This document shows positions 53,216-61,978 of a stretch of 64,000 nucleotides of DNA, one piece after another. The notes beneath the pieces were generated by a model that saw only the letters and a list, made by a program, of their open reading frames with translations, searched no databases and had not been told where the DNA came from. Source of the DNA: an uncultured Bacteroidales bacterium (GTDB lineage: Bacteria > Bacteroidota > Bacteroidia > Bacteroidales > UBA932); NCBI GenBank assembly GCA_934717185.1, contig CAKUYQ010000006.1, positions 46,537 through 110,536 of the forward strand. The letters run 5' to 3'. The translations under genes and the position numbers were made by a program. The number at the start of each line of letters is the position of its first letter. The stretch's first letter is position 1.

Positions 53216-55054
53216 CTATTTTCGCAACACACGCTTGGCGGCTTTTATCACAAACAGGACAAAAAGCACAACTAAGCTAAGAACAGTTGTATACAGTAAC
53301 CATACAAAGTAATTGTCTCTATCTAAGGCTATCTTTGTATAAACCACGTTACCAATTCTGCCGCTTGGCAATGCACTGTTTTTACAAGAATTGCTGTCTG
53401 CCATTTTAAGATAATCTGCAAACACCTTCCACTCAACCATGTCATTGCCAACAGAATCTTTAAGTATGCAGCCCTTCAAATCTGTTACAGCATTACCACA
53501 GGCATCCTTTGGGACAACCTTTAACAAGCCAAAAGAGCTCTCCTCCATAAGTCCAAGAAGAGATGCTGTATAGTAGCTTCCCACCACAGGGTACAGTTTA
53601 TCTTTAATAACCTTCTGCTTCCCGACAAATACCTCTCTTACCTTAAACAGAGGCAACCTTTTGCTGTTATAGATGTAGTTCAAACCGGCAAAAGAGAGTT
53701 TTGCATCCGGCATATAATCACCTACGGAGGGGGTTAACTCAGCAACGTCATACAGTTCTCTGCCATACAGATATATAAGTACTAGCGGATAGCCCACCCT
53801 CCCCCTGCTGTCCATTCCAAGTGAGAGCACTTCATAACAATCTGCATAGGTAACAGCCCCGGCAGACAGGGAACTTCTCACAGTTCCGTCGGGAACTACA
53901 GCCACAATATCATCACTGACAAATGGCAATGCTGTAGCTCTGTAAGATTCGGCCACAAGATTTCCCAACGGATAGTTATCCAAGTCTTCTCTGCCATGTT
54001 CAAAGGTGGTATCAATAACAGCAACTGTATCAGACGCAGAAATCCTAAACATATCCATAAAATGGCTGTCCACCCTATTCTTCTGAATCTCTAGCCATTT
54101 TAAAACATCATTATCTCGTCCCGGAGAGAAATCCACATTGTATAACCCATATTCCAAAGAATCTCCATTCAATCTCATCTCGCCCAAAAAACGGCCATAA
54201 CAACCTGCGTTTCCTATGGCAACATTTCCAACTCTCAGCGGTTTGAAAAGTTGTATATGGTCGTGTCCGCTAATTAGAGCATCAATTCTGCCTTGCAGAG
54301 ACTTTGCAAGCAAGGCATCACAGCTTTTTAAAGCGCCCTTTTTGCTGTATGTCCCGGAATGAGACAGAAGTATTACATAATCTGCCCCGCGGCTTCTTAA
54401 ATCATCAGCTGATTTTGCAACTATCTCTTTTTGATTAAGATACTCAATTCCTTTACTATCTGCAATTGTAGAGAAACAATCCTCTCCAACAGAGCCTATT
54501 ATACCAACTTTAACTCCATTGGAGACAATGATGGTATCAGGCCGGGATTGAATTTTTTGCAATGCTCTGTTTAATGTGTTATTTTCAAATTTGAGATTTG
54601 AGTTAAGAAAAGCCGGCAGTTTAATGGGATTATCTGTAATGGCAGAAATTGAATCTGCAGTAAAAAACATTTTGGCAAGGTTGTCTGTGCCATAATCAAA
54701 ATCGTGATTCCCAAAACATACGGCATCATATCCTAACATTCCCAAAGAGAGCAACTCAGTGGCCGAAGATGAGAACAGAGTACTGTAAACGGTACCCATT
54801 GCCATATCGCCGGCATCTACAACAATAACGGCATCTCCCATCTCCTCTGCAACTCTTCGTTTTGCATCTATCAAAAACTTAAGATACGGAACATTGTCTA
54901 ATTTAGAGTGCAAGTCACTTGTAAACAGCACAGTGAGAGGTTTTTTACGATTAGGCGAGACCTCTGCGGCAGTCCTGTCTGCAGCAAAACCCTCCCCAAT
55001 CATAAAGCATAAGGCCATAAGGCCGCACAAACATATATGTTTACAATGTTTCAA
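53216..55054 (-). CDS. Exported 5'-nucleotidase/UDP-sugar hydrolase-like metallophosphatase
   Basis: 612 residues with a signal peptide (about 1-24). The metallophosphatase motifs FTSDLHSKLD (about 44-53), VDAGDMAMG (about 79), GNHDFDYG (about 112-119) and SGHDH (about 247-251) define the two-metal site. A 5'-nucleotidase C-terminal domain follows (about 330-560), then a C-terminal membrane helix (about 585-605), so it is probably membrane-anchored with its active site in the periplasm. It should strip phosphate from external nucleotides; exact substrate unknown. It holds one CTTCCCGACAA word (53618-53628). Confidence 0.85.
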   Translation of the reverse strand: MKHCKHICLCGLMALCFMIGEGFAADRTAAEVSPNRKKPLTVLFTSDLHSKLDNVPYLKFLIDAKRRVAEEMGDAVIVVDAGDMAMGTVYSTLFSSSATELLSLGMLGYDAVCFGNHDFDYGTDNLAKMFFTADSISAITDNPIKLPAFLNSNLKFENNTLNRALQKIQSRPDTIIVSNGVKVGIIGSVGEDCFSTIADSKGIEYLNQKEIVAKSADDLRSRGADYVILLSHSGTYSKKGALKSCDALLAKSLQGRIDALISGHDHIQLFKPLRVGNVAIGNAGCYGRFLGEMRLNGDSLEYGLYNVDFSPGRDNDVLKWLEIQKNRVDSHFMDMFRISASDTVAVIDTTFEHGREDLDNYPLGNLVAESYRATALPFVSDDIVAVVPDGTVRSSLSAGAVTYADCYEVLSLGMDSRGRVGYPLVLIYLYGRELYDVAELTPSVGDYMPDAKLSFAGLNYIYNSKRLPLFKVREVFVGKQKVIKDKLYPVVGSYYTASLLGLMEESSFGLLKVVPKDACGNAVTDLKGCILKDSVGNDMVEWKVFADYLKMADSNSCKNSALPSGRIGNVVYTKIALDRDNYFVWLLYTTVLSLVVLFVLFVIKAAKRVLRK

Positions 55055-55069
55055 CTTCCTTATAATTAA

Positions 55070-55154
55070 GCGTTGGCTTTGGCTTTCTCTACTCTCTTTA
55101 CCATCTTTACCCTCTTTACCCTAAAATCGCTAAAGCTAAAGCTAACGCCAATGC
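55070..55154. repeat. Dispersed compound repeat upstream of the nucleotidase gene
   Basis: A GCGTTGGCTTTGGC arm (55070-55083), a tract of 9-base YTCTTTACY units (55084-55123) and an inverted arm (GCTAAAGCTAAAGCTAACGCCAATGC, 55129-55154) fill most of the 105-base gap between pyrF and the nucleotidase gene. This is the most complete copy in the window. Confidence 0.85.
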
Positions 55155-55159
55155 TTTAC

Positions 55160-55975
55160 TTAAATATATTTTGCCATCTCCTCTGCCATCTCTTTTGCTG
55201 CGCGCCCTGCAGCCAAGGCATAATCCGGAGATGTCTTATCTGCAAAGATAATTGAACGTGAAGCATTTACAAGCAATCCGCAATGCTCGTTCATACCATT
55301 CTCCGCTACCTCTTTTATTGTACCTCCCTGTGCTCCAACTCCGGGTACAAGAAAGAAGTTATCTTTACAATACTCTCTTATCTCTTTTAATTTAGCAGGG
55401 CGGGTGGCACCAACTACAAACATTGTATTATCCATAGACCCCCACTGCATAGATGTTCTTATCACCCTCTCGTAAAGATGCCCTCCGGCAGCAAGTTCCA
55501 GGGTCTCAAAATCTACTGCAGATGTATTTGAGGTTAAGGCAAGTATGATGGACCATTTGTCGGGATACTCAAGAAAAGGCCTTATTGAGTCTTCTCCCAT
55601 ATAGGGTGCGAGCGTTACAGCATCAAAGTCCATGGTCTCAAAGAAAGCCCTTGCGTAGCGTTTGGCAGTATTGCCTATATCTCCGCGCTTGGCATCTGCT
55701 ATGAGCAAAATATTGGGGTGATTGCGTTTAATGTAATCTACAGTCATCTCCAACTGCTGCCAGCCGCTTACCCCCTCAGCTTCATAAAAGGCAATATTGA
55801 TTTTATAGGCCACCGCATAGGGAGCCGTTGCATCAACTATCTCTTTGTTAAATGTATATATAGGATTCTCAACTCCGCTCAGACATGGTGGAAAGAGCTG
55901 CGGATCTGAATCAAGGCCAACACAGAGGAAACTCCGTTTGGCCTTAATCTGTTCGTATAGTTGTGTGTAGTTCAT
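55160..55975 (-). CDS. pyrF: Orotidine 5'-phosphate decarboxylase, type 2
   Basis: 271 residues. The catalytic DAKRGDIGNTA is at about 94-104 (Asp-Lys-Asp tetrad), with CVGLDSDP at 18-25 and GVGAQGG near 212. This longer PyrF class is the one found in Bacteroidetes, actinobacteria and mycobacteria. It makes UMP. It starts two bases after the M20 peptidase stop on the same strand, so the two are cotranscribed. Its stop lies five bases from a dispersed repeat. Confidence 0.95.
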   Translation of the reverse strand: MNYTQLYEQIKAKRSFLCVGLDSDPQLFPPCLSGVENPIYTFNKEIVDATAPYAVAYKINIAFYEAEGVSGWQQLEMTVDYIKRNHPNILLIADAKRGDIGNTAKRYARAFFETMDFDAVTLAPYMGEDSIRPFLEYPDKWSIILALTSNTSAVDFETLELAAGGHLYERVIRTSMQWGSMDNTMFVVGATRPAKLKEIREYCKDNFFLVPGVGAQGGTIKEVAENGMNEHCGLLVNASRSIIFADKTSPDYALAAGRAAKEMAEEMAKYI

Positions 55976-55977
55976 TG

Positions 55978-57330
55978 TTATCCTTTGTAATACTTATAGA
56001 ACAACGCTATAGACTCCATCCCCTTAAAGAACTGGCTCAAAAGATAGCTCTCATTTGGCGAGTGAATTGTGTCTCTCTCCAAACCAAATCCCATAAGCAG
56101 CGGATTGACTCCCAAAATCTGCTGAAGATCTGCCAGAACAGGGATGCTTCCGCCACCGCGGCTTGGAACAGGATCTATTCCGTACACCTCTCCTATTGCC
56201 TTTGAAGCGGCCTTGTATGCAGGTGATGATATTGGCATAAGGAAACCGTTTCCACCATGATGAGGGAATACCTCAACCTTAACCCCTTTTGGAGCTATCT
56301 TGCAGAAATGTTTGGCAAACAGAGAGGAGATCTTGTGACAATCCTGGTTAGGTACAAGTCTCATTGAGATCTTTGCATGAGCGGTAGACGGAATAACGGT
56401 CTTTGCCCCTTCACCTGTGAAGCCGCCCCAGATACCGTTAACATCCAAGCAAGGACGTATGCCTGTTCTCTCTAATGTAGTATAACCTTTTTCGCCTCTA
56501 ACTTCATCTATATTAAGCGATTTCTTATATTCATCTATATTAAACGGTGCCTTTGCCAATAGTGCCCTGTCCTCTGCACTCAGCTCAACAACGTCATCAT
56601 AGAAGCCCTCTACGGTTATATGTCCGTCTTTGTCTATAAGAGATGAGATCATATCGCAAAGCACGTTGATAGGGTTGCTCACCGCACCGCCGTAATGACC
56701 GGAATGAAGGTCTTTGTCGGGACCTGTAACCTTAACCTCTACATAGGCAAGGCCTCTCATACCGCAGTTGATGCTTGGCACCTTCTCATCTATCATTGTA
56801 GTGTCTGATACCAAAATAACATCACAGGCCAACAGCTCCTTGTGCTCCTTTGCCCAGGCAGAGAGACTTGGAGAACCTATCTCCTCCTCACCCTCAAGGA
56901 TGAACTTTATGTTATGCTGCAATTTGTTCTCCCTTACAAGGTACTCAAACGCCTTAACGTGCATAAAAAGCTGACCCTTATCATCATTGGCTCCACGCGC
57001 ATAGATTGCTCCGTCCCTAATCTCCGGCTCAAACGGTGCAGATTTCCAAAGTTCGATTGGGTCTACAGGCTGAACGTCATAGTGGCCGTACACCAAAACC
57101 GTTGGAAGATTCTTGTCTATAATCTTCTCTCCAAAGACAACAGGGTGCCCCTTGGTAGGATAAACCTTAGCTGTATCGGCTCCGGCTTCCAAAAGGAATT
57201 GCGCAAGTTTTTCTGCACACGCCTGCATATCCTTCTTATTCTCACTTTGTGAGCTTATACTTGGTATTCGCAGAATCTCAAACAATTCCGCCAAAAATCT
57301 ATCTTTATTCTCCGCTATGTAAGCTTTCAT
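55978..57330 (-). CDS. M20-family dipeptidase
   Basis: 450 residues. Motifs for the di-zinc site are YGHYDVQPVDP (about 82-92), ARGANDDKGQ (about 111-120, bridging Asp) and LEGEEEIGS (about 145-153). The long dimerisation domain fits the cytosolic M20 dipeptidases related to carnosinase (CNDP-like). It cleaves short peptides in the cytoplasm; substrate not predictable. It lies two bases upstream of pyrF. The 50-base gap before it holds a CTTCCCGACAA word. Confidence 0.88.
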   Translation of the reverse strand: MKAYIAENKDRFLAELFEILRIPSISSQSENKKDMQACAEKLAQFLLEAGADTAKVYPTKGHPVVFGEKIIDKNLPTVLVYGHYDVQPVDPIELWKSAPFEPEIRDGAIYARGANDDKGQLFMHVKAFEYLVRENKLQHNIKFILEGEEEIGSPSLSAWAKEHKELLACDVILVSDTTMIDEKVPSINCGMRGLAYVEVKVTGPDKDLHSGHYGGAVSNPINVLCDMISSLIDKDGHITVEGFYDDVVELSAEDRALLAKAPFNIDEYKKSLNIDEVRGEKGYTTLERTGIRPCLDVNGIWGGFTGEGAKTVIPSTAHAKISMRLVPNQDCHKISSLFAKHFCKIAPKGVKVEVFPHHGGNGFLMPISSPAYKAASKAIGEVYGIDPVPSRGGGSIPVLADLQQILGVNPLLMGFGLERDTIHSPNESYLLSQFFKGMESIALFYKYYKG

Positions 57331-57380
57331 ATATTTTATTTTAATTAGTTATTTTCCTTCCCGACAAAGTTTGTCTGCCT

Positions 57381-58640
57381 TTAAAGGGGCAACGAACCGG
57401 TAAACTTGGCCACCTTCTCCTTTGCGTACGGCAATTTAATGGTAAGCGTCTTTTTGTTCTCCGAAGGTGCCTCATACATTGCATCTAACATTATCGCCTC
57501 GCATATAGAGCGTAACCCTCTGGCTCCCAAATTGTACTCTATTGCAGTATCTACAATGAAATCAAGCACATCATCATCAAATTTGAGCTTTATACCGTCT
57601 AACTCAAACATCTTTACATACTGCTTTATAAGGGCGTTCTTAGGCTGCGTAAGGATATTCCTCAACGCATCTCTATCCAAGCTGTGAAGATATGTTATGA
57701 TTGGAAGACGTCCTATTATCTCAGGTATAAGACCGTATGATCTGAGATCTTGCGGTGCTACATATTTTAAAAGATCCTTTTTGTCTATGTTGGCGGTCTT
57801 CTTTTCTGCCCCATAACCTACTACCTGTGTATTGAGTCTTTGAGCAATTTTGCGTTCTATCCCCTCAAAAGCTCCTCCGCAGATAAAGAGAATATTTGTG
57901 GTATCTACCTCTATCATACGCTGTTCAGGATGTTTTCTTCCTCCCTGAGGTGGCACGTTTACCTTGCTACCCTCCAATAGTTTGAGCATTGCCTGCTGGA
58001 CACCCTCACCGGAAACATCTCTGGTGATAGACGGATTGTCGCTCTTACGCGCAATCTTGTCTATCTCATCTATGAAAACTATGCCACGCTCTGCCTTTGC
58101 CACATCATAATCTGCATCCTGAAGCAATCTTGTAAGTATAGATTCTACATCCTCTCCAACATAACCGGCCTCTGTAAGGACCGTTGCATCAACTATCGCA
58201 AACGGCACATTAAGCAATTTTGCAATGCTTTTGGCCAACAATGTCTTGCCTGTACCGGTAGGGCCTACGAGAAGGACATTGGATTTTTCTATATCCATCT
58301 CATCATCGTTGCTTTTGCTCAGCTGATGATTTACCCTTTTGTAGTGATTGTATACTGCAACAGAAAGGAATTTCTTTGCCTCATCCTGCCCTATTACATA
58401 GTTGTCCAAAAAGGCCGTTATCTCTTTAGGCTTTATAAGCTTCATATCTGATTGGGCAGATTTTGCATTAGACTGCTTAAGTGCCTGCCTAAAGTAATCA
58501 TATGCCAACTCTGCACATTCATTGCAGATATATCCGTAATCTCCTCCAACCAACATTGCAACCTCATTCTCCCCTCTGCCACATATAGAGCATCTTATTC
58601 CGTGTCTTCCGCTATCTCTGTTATTGTTATTTTTTGCCAT
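57381..58640 (-). CDS. clpX: ATP-dependent Clp protease ATP-binding subunit ClpX
   Basis: 419 residues. The N-terminal zinc-binding domain has C17, C20, C39 and C42. Walker A GPTGTGKT is at about 126-133, Walker B GIVFIDEIDK near 190, and the ClpP-docking IGF-like loop should lie around residue 275 (GRLPIIT region is nearby). ClpX unfolds tagged substrates and feeds them to ClpP, encoded just upstream on the same strand. The two genes are separated by 57 bases that contain a fragment of the dispersed repeat. Confidence 0.97.
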   Translation of the reverse strand: MAKNNNNRDSGRHGIRCSICGRGENEVAMLVGGDYGYICNECAELAYDYFRQALKQSNAKSAQSDMKLIKPKEITAFLDNYVIGQDEAKKFLSVAVYNHYKRVNHQLSKSNDDEMDIEKSNVLLVGPTGTGKTLLAKSIAKLLNVPFAIVDATVLTEAGYVGEDVESILTRLLQDADYDVAKAERGIVFIDEIDKIARKSDNPSITRDVSGEGVQQAMLKLLEGSKVNVPPQGGRKHPEQRMIEVDTTNILFICGGAFEGIERKIAQRLNTQVVGYGAEKKTANIDKKDLLKYVAPQDLRSYGLIPEIIGRLPIITYLHSLDRDALRNILTQPKNALIKQYVKMFELDGIKLKFDDDVLDFIVDTAIEYNLGARGLRSICEAIMLDAMYEAPSENKKTLTIKLPYAKEKVAKFTGSLPL

Positions 58641-58676
58641 TTTCTTAAATTACACTTTTATGACTAAGTTACTGTT

Positions 58677-58709
58677 TTGGCTTTAGCTTTCTATAAACTA
58701 TCTACTCTC
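58677..58709. repeat. Short dispersed-repeat fragment between clpP and clpX
   Basis: TTGGCTTTAGC followed by TTTCTATAAACTATCTACTCTC; one arm and a degenerate nonamer tract. It runs into the last codons of clpP (QESR). Confidence 0.55.
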
Positions 58710-59384
58710 CTGCGGCTCTGCTTTTTTTGTTAAAATATCATCTATCATACCGTATTCCAAAGCCTCTTTGGCTGTCATCCAGTAATCCCTGTCTGCATCC
58801 TTCTCTATCTGCTTAACCTTTTTGCCCGTATGTTCAGATAAAATATCATATAGTTCACCCTTTAGTTTTATAATCTCACGGGCCGTAATCTCAATATCTG
58901 ATGCCTGCCCCTCTGCACCACCCATAGGCTGGTGGATCATTACCCTTGAATGAGGAAGTGCGCTTCTCTTTCCCTTCTGTCCCGCAGCAAGCAGTATAGA
59001 GGCCATTGAAGCAGCCATTCCTGTACATATTGTGGCAACATCGGCCCTTACAATCTGCATGGTATCGTAAATTCCAAGCCCTGAGTACACAGTTCCTCCG
59101 GGTGAATTTATGTATAGCTGTATATCGGACGAACTCTCGGTCGAATCCAAAAACAGCAGTTGTGCCTGAATTATATTGGCAACATCATCTGTGATTGGAA
59201 CGCCCAGGAATATTATCCTGTCCATCATAAGACGCGAGAATACATCCATAACAGCAACATTAAGCTGTCTCTCCTCTATAATCGACGGATTAATATAACC
59301 AGATTGCATTTTCAGGTAGTCATGCAGCATTAAAGAATTTATTCCTCTATGTTTAACTGCATATTTTTCAAATTCGGATCTCAT
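58698..59384 (-). CDS. clpP: ATP-dependent Clp protease proteolytic subunit ClpP
   Basis: 228 residues. The catalytic serine is in GMAASMASILLAAG (about 122-135), the histidine in RVMIHQPMGGAEG (about 147) and the aspartate in the following DADRDYWM segment. ClpP forms the 14-mer chamber used by ClpX. It is the first gene of clpP-clpX; no tig gene adjoins it within 200 bases. The extreme C-terminus (PQESR) may be repeat-derived. Confidence 0.96.
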   Translation of the reverse strand: MRSEFEKYAVKHRGINSLMLHDYLKMQSGYINPSIIEERQLNVAVMDVFSRLMMDRIIFLGVPITDDVANIIQAQLLFLDSTESSSDIQLYINSPGGTVYSGLGIYDTMQIVRADVATICTGMAASMASILLAAGQKGKRSALPHSRVMIHQPMGGAEGQASDIEITAREIIKLKGELYDILSEHTGKKVKQIEKDADRDYWMTAKEALEYGMIDDILTKKAEPQESR

Positions 59385-59486
59385 ATTTAAATATTTAATT
59401 CTCTTAGAAGCCTTTTTTTGTGTTATTGTGCGTATTAAGTAATCTTAAAAAAATAACTTGGTAATCTTTAATTGTCTTTTCGGTCT

Positions 59487-59545
59487 AGATGTCTTTTCTC
59501 ATCAGTCATGTGCCACCGGCACACTCCATCTTCAAAAAGACATCT
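59487..59545. other. Nested inverted repeats upstream of clpP
   Basis: An outer 11-base perfect pair (AGATGTCTTTT 59487-59497 with AAAAGACATCT 59535-59545) encloses a 5-base GC-rich hairpin (GTGCC-ACC-GGCAC, 59510-59522). It lies 103 bases upstream of the clpP start and 50 bases after the antiporter stop, both on the minus strand. It may terminate the antiporter transcript or be an operator or RNA element controlling clpPX. Confidence 0.55.
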
Positions 59546-59594
59546 ATCCTCAAAAATACTGCTAAATATTTACCAACTTATTTTTTAACGCTTA

Positions 59595-61070
59595 CTAATT
59601 TTTTTCAAATTCTTCTGTCTCTTCACTTTTTTTTGACATAACGAGCAATTTGTCCCCCTCTAAAAGTTTAAGAGTCCCGTTTGGAACAAGATACTCATCT
59701 CCCCTCTTTACCATTATTACCAACGTACCTTTAGGTAGCTGCATCTCCTTTAATGTGTCACCCCTCTTAAGCAGATCTTTTGTGAGTACTACATCTTTAA
59801 GGTCTGTATCTATCTCCTCGGATATTTCAACCCCAAAATCAGACTCGTTCTCCTCCAACGGCATATCCAACTTAAGTGCACGTGCTGCAGCAGATACTGT
59901 TGTACCTTGGATAAGCAGAGACACAAGCGTAATCATAAAGACAACATTAAAGATAACCTCTGCCCCCTCTACATTTGCCACCACAGGATATGTTGCAAAA
60001 ATAATTGGAACCGCACCTCTTAATCCTACCCATGAGACATACAGTCTGCTGTTGTTCGTAAACCTCTTTCCAAAAGGAAGCATACAGAGATAAACGCTTA
60101 ACGGACGCCCTATAACAATCATAAACACACCTATCAAAACTGCTACAAGCGTTGTGTTAAGCATCTCATGAGGATTTACAAGCAGGCCTAAACATAGGAA
60201 CATTATTATCTGGAACAGCCATGTAAGCCCATCCATAAATGTAAGTATCTGCTTTCTGTGCATTATCTTATTGTTACCTACCATCATACCTGCAATATAC
60301 ACAGCCAAATATCCGTTTCCGTGCAAAAGATCTGTAAATGAGAAGGTAAAGAAGATAAATGCCAACAACAAAATAGGATATAATGCCTTAAGGTCTATAT
60401 CTACCTTATTCAATATCTTTACTGCAAGCTTTCCAAGGAAATATCCCGCACCTATACCAACTGCAAACTGAATTATAAATGAAACAAATACCCCGGCAAC
60501 ACCCATAGCTCCATCACTATTCACAAATTGGATAAGTGCAATGGTAAGCATATAGGCCATAGGGTCGTTACTACCGCTTTCCAACTCCAACAAAGGTCTT
60601 AGATTATTTTTAAGTTTCATCTTCTGCGATCCCAATATTGAGAACACAGAGGCCGAATCCGTTGACGAGACCGTAGATGCAAGTAACAATGATGTTGTTA
60701 TAGGAAGGTAGATGTTAGACCAGCTCATCCCGGATAGCCACCATATAAATAACCCTGTAAAAAGAGCGGTTAGAAAGACACCTACCGTGGAGAGGACTAT
60801 TCCAGGACCAAGTACGGGTCTTATATCTTTAATCTTGGTCTCCATTCCTCCGGAGAAGAGGATAATACTAAGGGCAACCATTCCAATGAATTGCGCCTCT
60901 TTTGCGTTGTGAAACTGAAAACCTATTCCATCCGAGCCGAACAGCATTCCAACAAAGAGGAACATAAGCAGGGACGGTACTCCAAACTTATATCCTGTTT
61001 TTCCCAAAATTATGCTCACAAAGAGCAGTATAGATCCTATTAGTAAAATATTCTCTGCTGTAAAAATCAT
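59595..61070 (-). CDS. CPA1-type K+/H+ antiporter with RCK-C domain
   Basis: 491 residues. About 12 membrane helices (residues 5-395) form a sodium/proton exchanger fold; the ion-binding region is seen at STDSASVFSIL (about 150) and ELESGSNDPMAYML (about 165-178). A TrkA/RCK C-terminal domain (about 415-482) suggests gating by a cytoplasmic ligand. This arrangement is that of the NhaP2/CvrA potassium/proton antiporters used in pH and volume control. It is a single gene on the minus strand. Confidence 0.87.
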   Translation of the reverse strand: MIFTAENILLIGSILLFVSIILGKTGYKFGVPSLLMFLFVGMLFGSDGIGFQFHNAKEAQFIGMVALSIILFSGGMETKIKDIRPVLGPGIVLSTVGVFLTALFTGLFIWWLSGMSWSNIYLPITTSLLLASTVSSTDSASVFSILGSQKMKLKNNLRPLLELESGSNDPMAYMLTIALIQFVNSDGAMGVAGVFVSFIIQFAVGIGAGYFLGKLAVKILNKVDIDLKALYPILLLAFIFFTFSFTDLLHGNGYLAVYIAGMMVGNNKIMHRKQILTFMDGLTWLFQIIMFLCLGLLVNPHEMLNTTLVAVLIGVFMIVIGRPLSVYLCMLPFGKRFTNNSRLYVSWVGLRGAVPIIFATYPVVANVEGAEVIFNVVFMITLVSLLIQGTTVSAAARALKLDMPLEENESDFGVEISEEIDTDLKDVVLTKDLLKRGDTLKEMQLPKGTLVIMVKRGDEYLVPNGTLKLLEGDKLLVMSKKSEETEEFEKN

Positions 61071-61222
61071 AAAAAGGCATTAAAATTATGAAAACCAAAT
61101 ATTTGCACATATCTGATTCTCGTTACTGCAATAATAGGCTAGAACTGCGCTCAGAAGCAGGCTAGTACATTCTCAACGCGTCCGCTAAGTTACATAATAA
61201 TGCCCTTTTATCAAAACACAAA

Positions 61223-61275
61223 CCCCAAATTACCTCATATCTGATAGTCTTTTCAAACTTTGAGATAATTTAGGG
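61223..61275. terminator. Stem-loop downstream of the DUF805 gene
   Basis: CCCCAAATTACCTCA (61223-61237) pairs with TGAGATAATTTAGGG (61261-61275) with few mismatches. It lies in the 295-base gap between the antiporter and DUF805 genes; the rest of the gap has no ORF and includes a dispersed repeat. Confidence 0.55.
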
Positions 61276-61281
61276 CTCTGT

Positions 61282-61346
61282 GTTGGCGTTGGCTTTAGCG
61301 TTGGCTTTAGCTATTTCTTTACTCTCTTTACTCTTTCTACTCTCTG
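61282..61346. repeat. Dispersed compound repeat downstream of the DUF805 gene
   Basis: Five GCNTTR hexamers (61282-61312) are followed by four YTCTTTACY-type nonamers (61313-61346). No inverted second arm is present in this copy. Confidence 0.8.
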
Positions 61347-61365
61347 TTAAATCTGTGCCACATGA

Positions 61366-61728
61366 TTACTCAGGATTGCCAAATCTGTTGCTGCCGGCCT
61401 CTCCTTTCTGAACCATAAGTATTATAAACCAGATCCAACCGATTAACGGTACAAAATTTATACAGATCCATCCGCCACCTTTACCTATATCATGTAATCT
61501 CCTTACGCCAATCGCCAAATTAGGTACAATAAGAGCAACACTTACAGCCCATTTTAAAAATACCATCAAGCCATGAATAAACGAAATAGAAGACAATATA
61601 GAGATAATGATATTAAGTATTACGGTTGCCAAAAAGAAAATCCAATACTCAGCTAATGAAGATCTTCCGCTAAACTTGGCATACTTGTTTAAGATAACAT
61701 CTTTGAATGTTGCAATAATTTTTTCCAT
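61366..61728 (-). CDS. DUF805 membrane protein
   Basis: 120 residues from the ATG at 61728 (MEKIIATFKDVIL). It has the DUF805 pattern KYAKFSGRSSLAEYW, three membrane segments and the conserved GVRRLHDIGKGGGW loop with a C-terminal GSNRFG. The family is widespread and of unknown function. A longer frame runs upstream to 61881, but its extra 51 residues (KAKAKAKAK...) are a translation of the dispersed repeat and lie before the -7 box at 61760-61767, so they are rejected. Confidence 0.85.
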   Translation of the reverse strand: MEKIIATFKDVILNKYAKFSGRSSLAEYWIFFLATVILNIIISILSSISFIHGLMVFLKWAVSVALIVPNLAIGVRRLHDIGKGGGWICINFVPLIGWIWFIILMVQKGEAGSNRFGNPE

Positions 61729-61759
61729 ATCGTTAAATTTAAAGGTTAAATATTTTTGA

Positions 61760-61767
61760 CAAAGATA
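61760..61767 (-). promoter_or_regulatory. -7 box for the DUF805 gene
   Basis: The minus strand reads TATCTTTG, an exact TAnnTTTG match 31 bases before the ATG at 61728; it decides the start codon. Confidence 0.65.
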
Positions 61768-61798
61768 ACACTTTTCCATAAAACTGCTACACCTTATC

Positions 61799-61920
61799 GG
61801 CTTTGGATTTAGCATTAGTTTAGCTTTGGCTTTAGCCTTGGCTTTGGCTCTTTCTTTACCCTCCAAACTATAAACCTTCATTCAGCCAATGCCAACGCCT
61901 TCTATACACTATAAACTCTC
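61799..61920. repeat. Dispersed compound repeat upstream of the DUF805 gene
   Basis: A long series of GCNTTR-like hexamers (61799-61849), a short TTCTTTACC tract (61850-61862), a spacer and an inverted arm AGCCAATGCCAACGCC (61883-61898), followed by CTATACACTATAAACTCTC, a tail also seen after the copy at 11389-11527. It occupies much of the 250-base gap before the choloylglycine hydrolase gene. Confidence 0.8.
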
Positions 61921-61978
61921 AACTTTAAACTAAACTCCCCGTTGGGTGTTAAGAGAGAAGAACAGAAAATTTTACATT

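Noticed and set aside
61729..61881. 51-residue N-terminal extension of the DUF805 protein
   Set aside because: It is a translation of the dispersed repeat and lies upstream of an exact -7 box; the family starts at the inner methionine.
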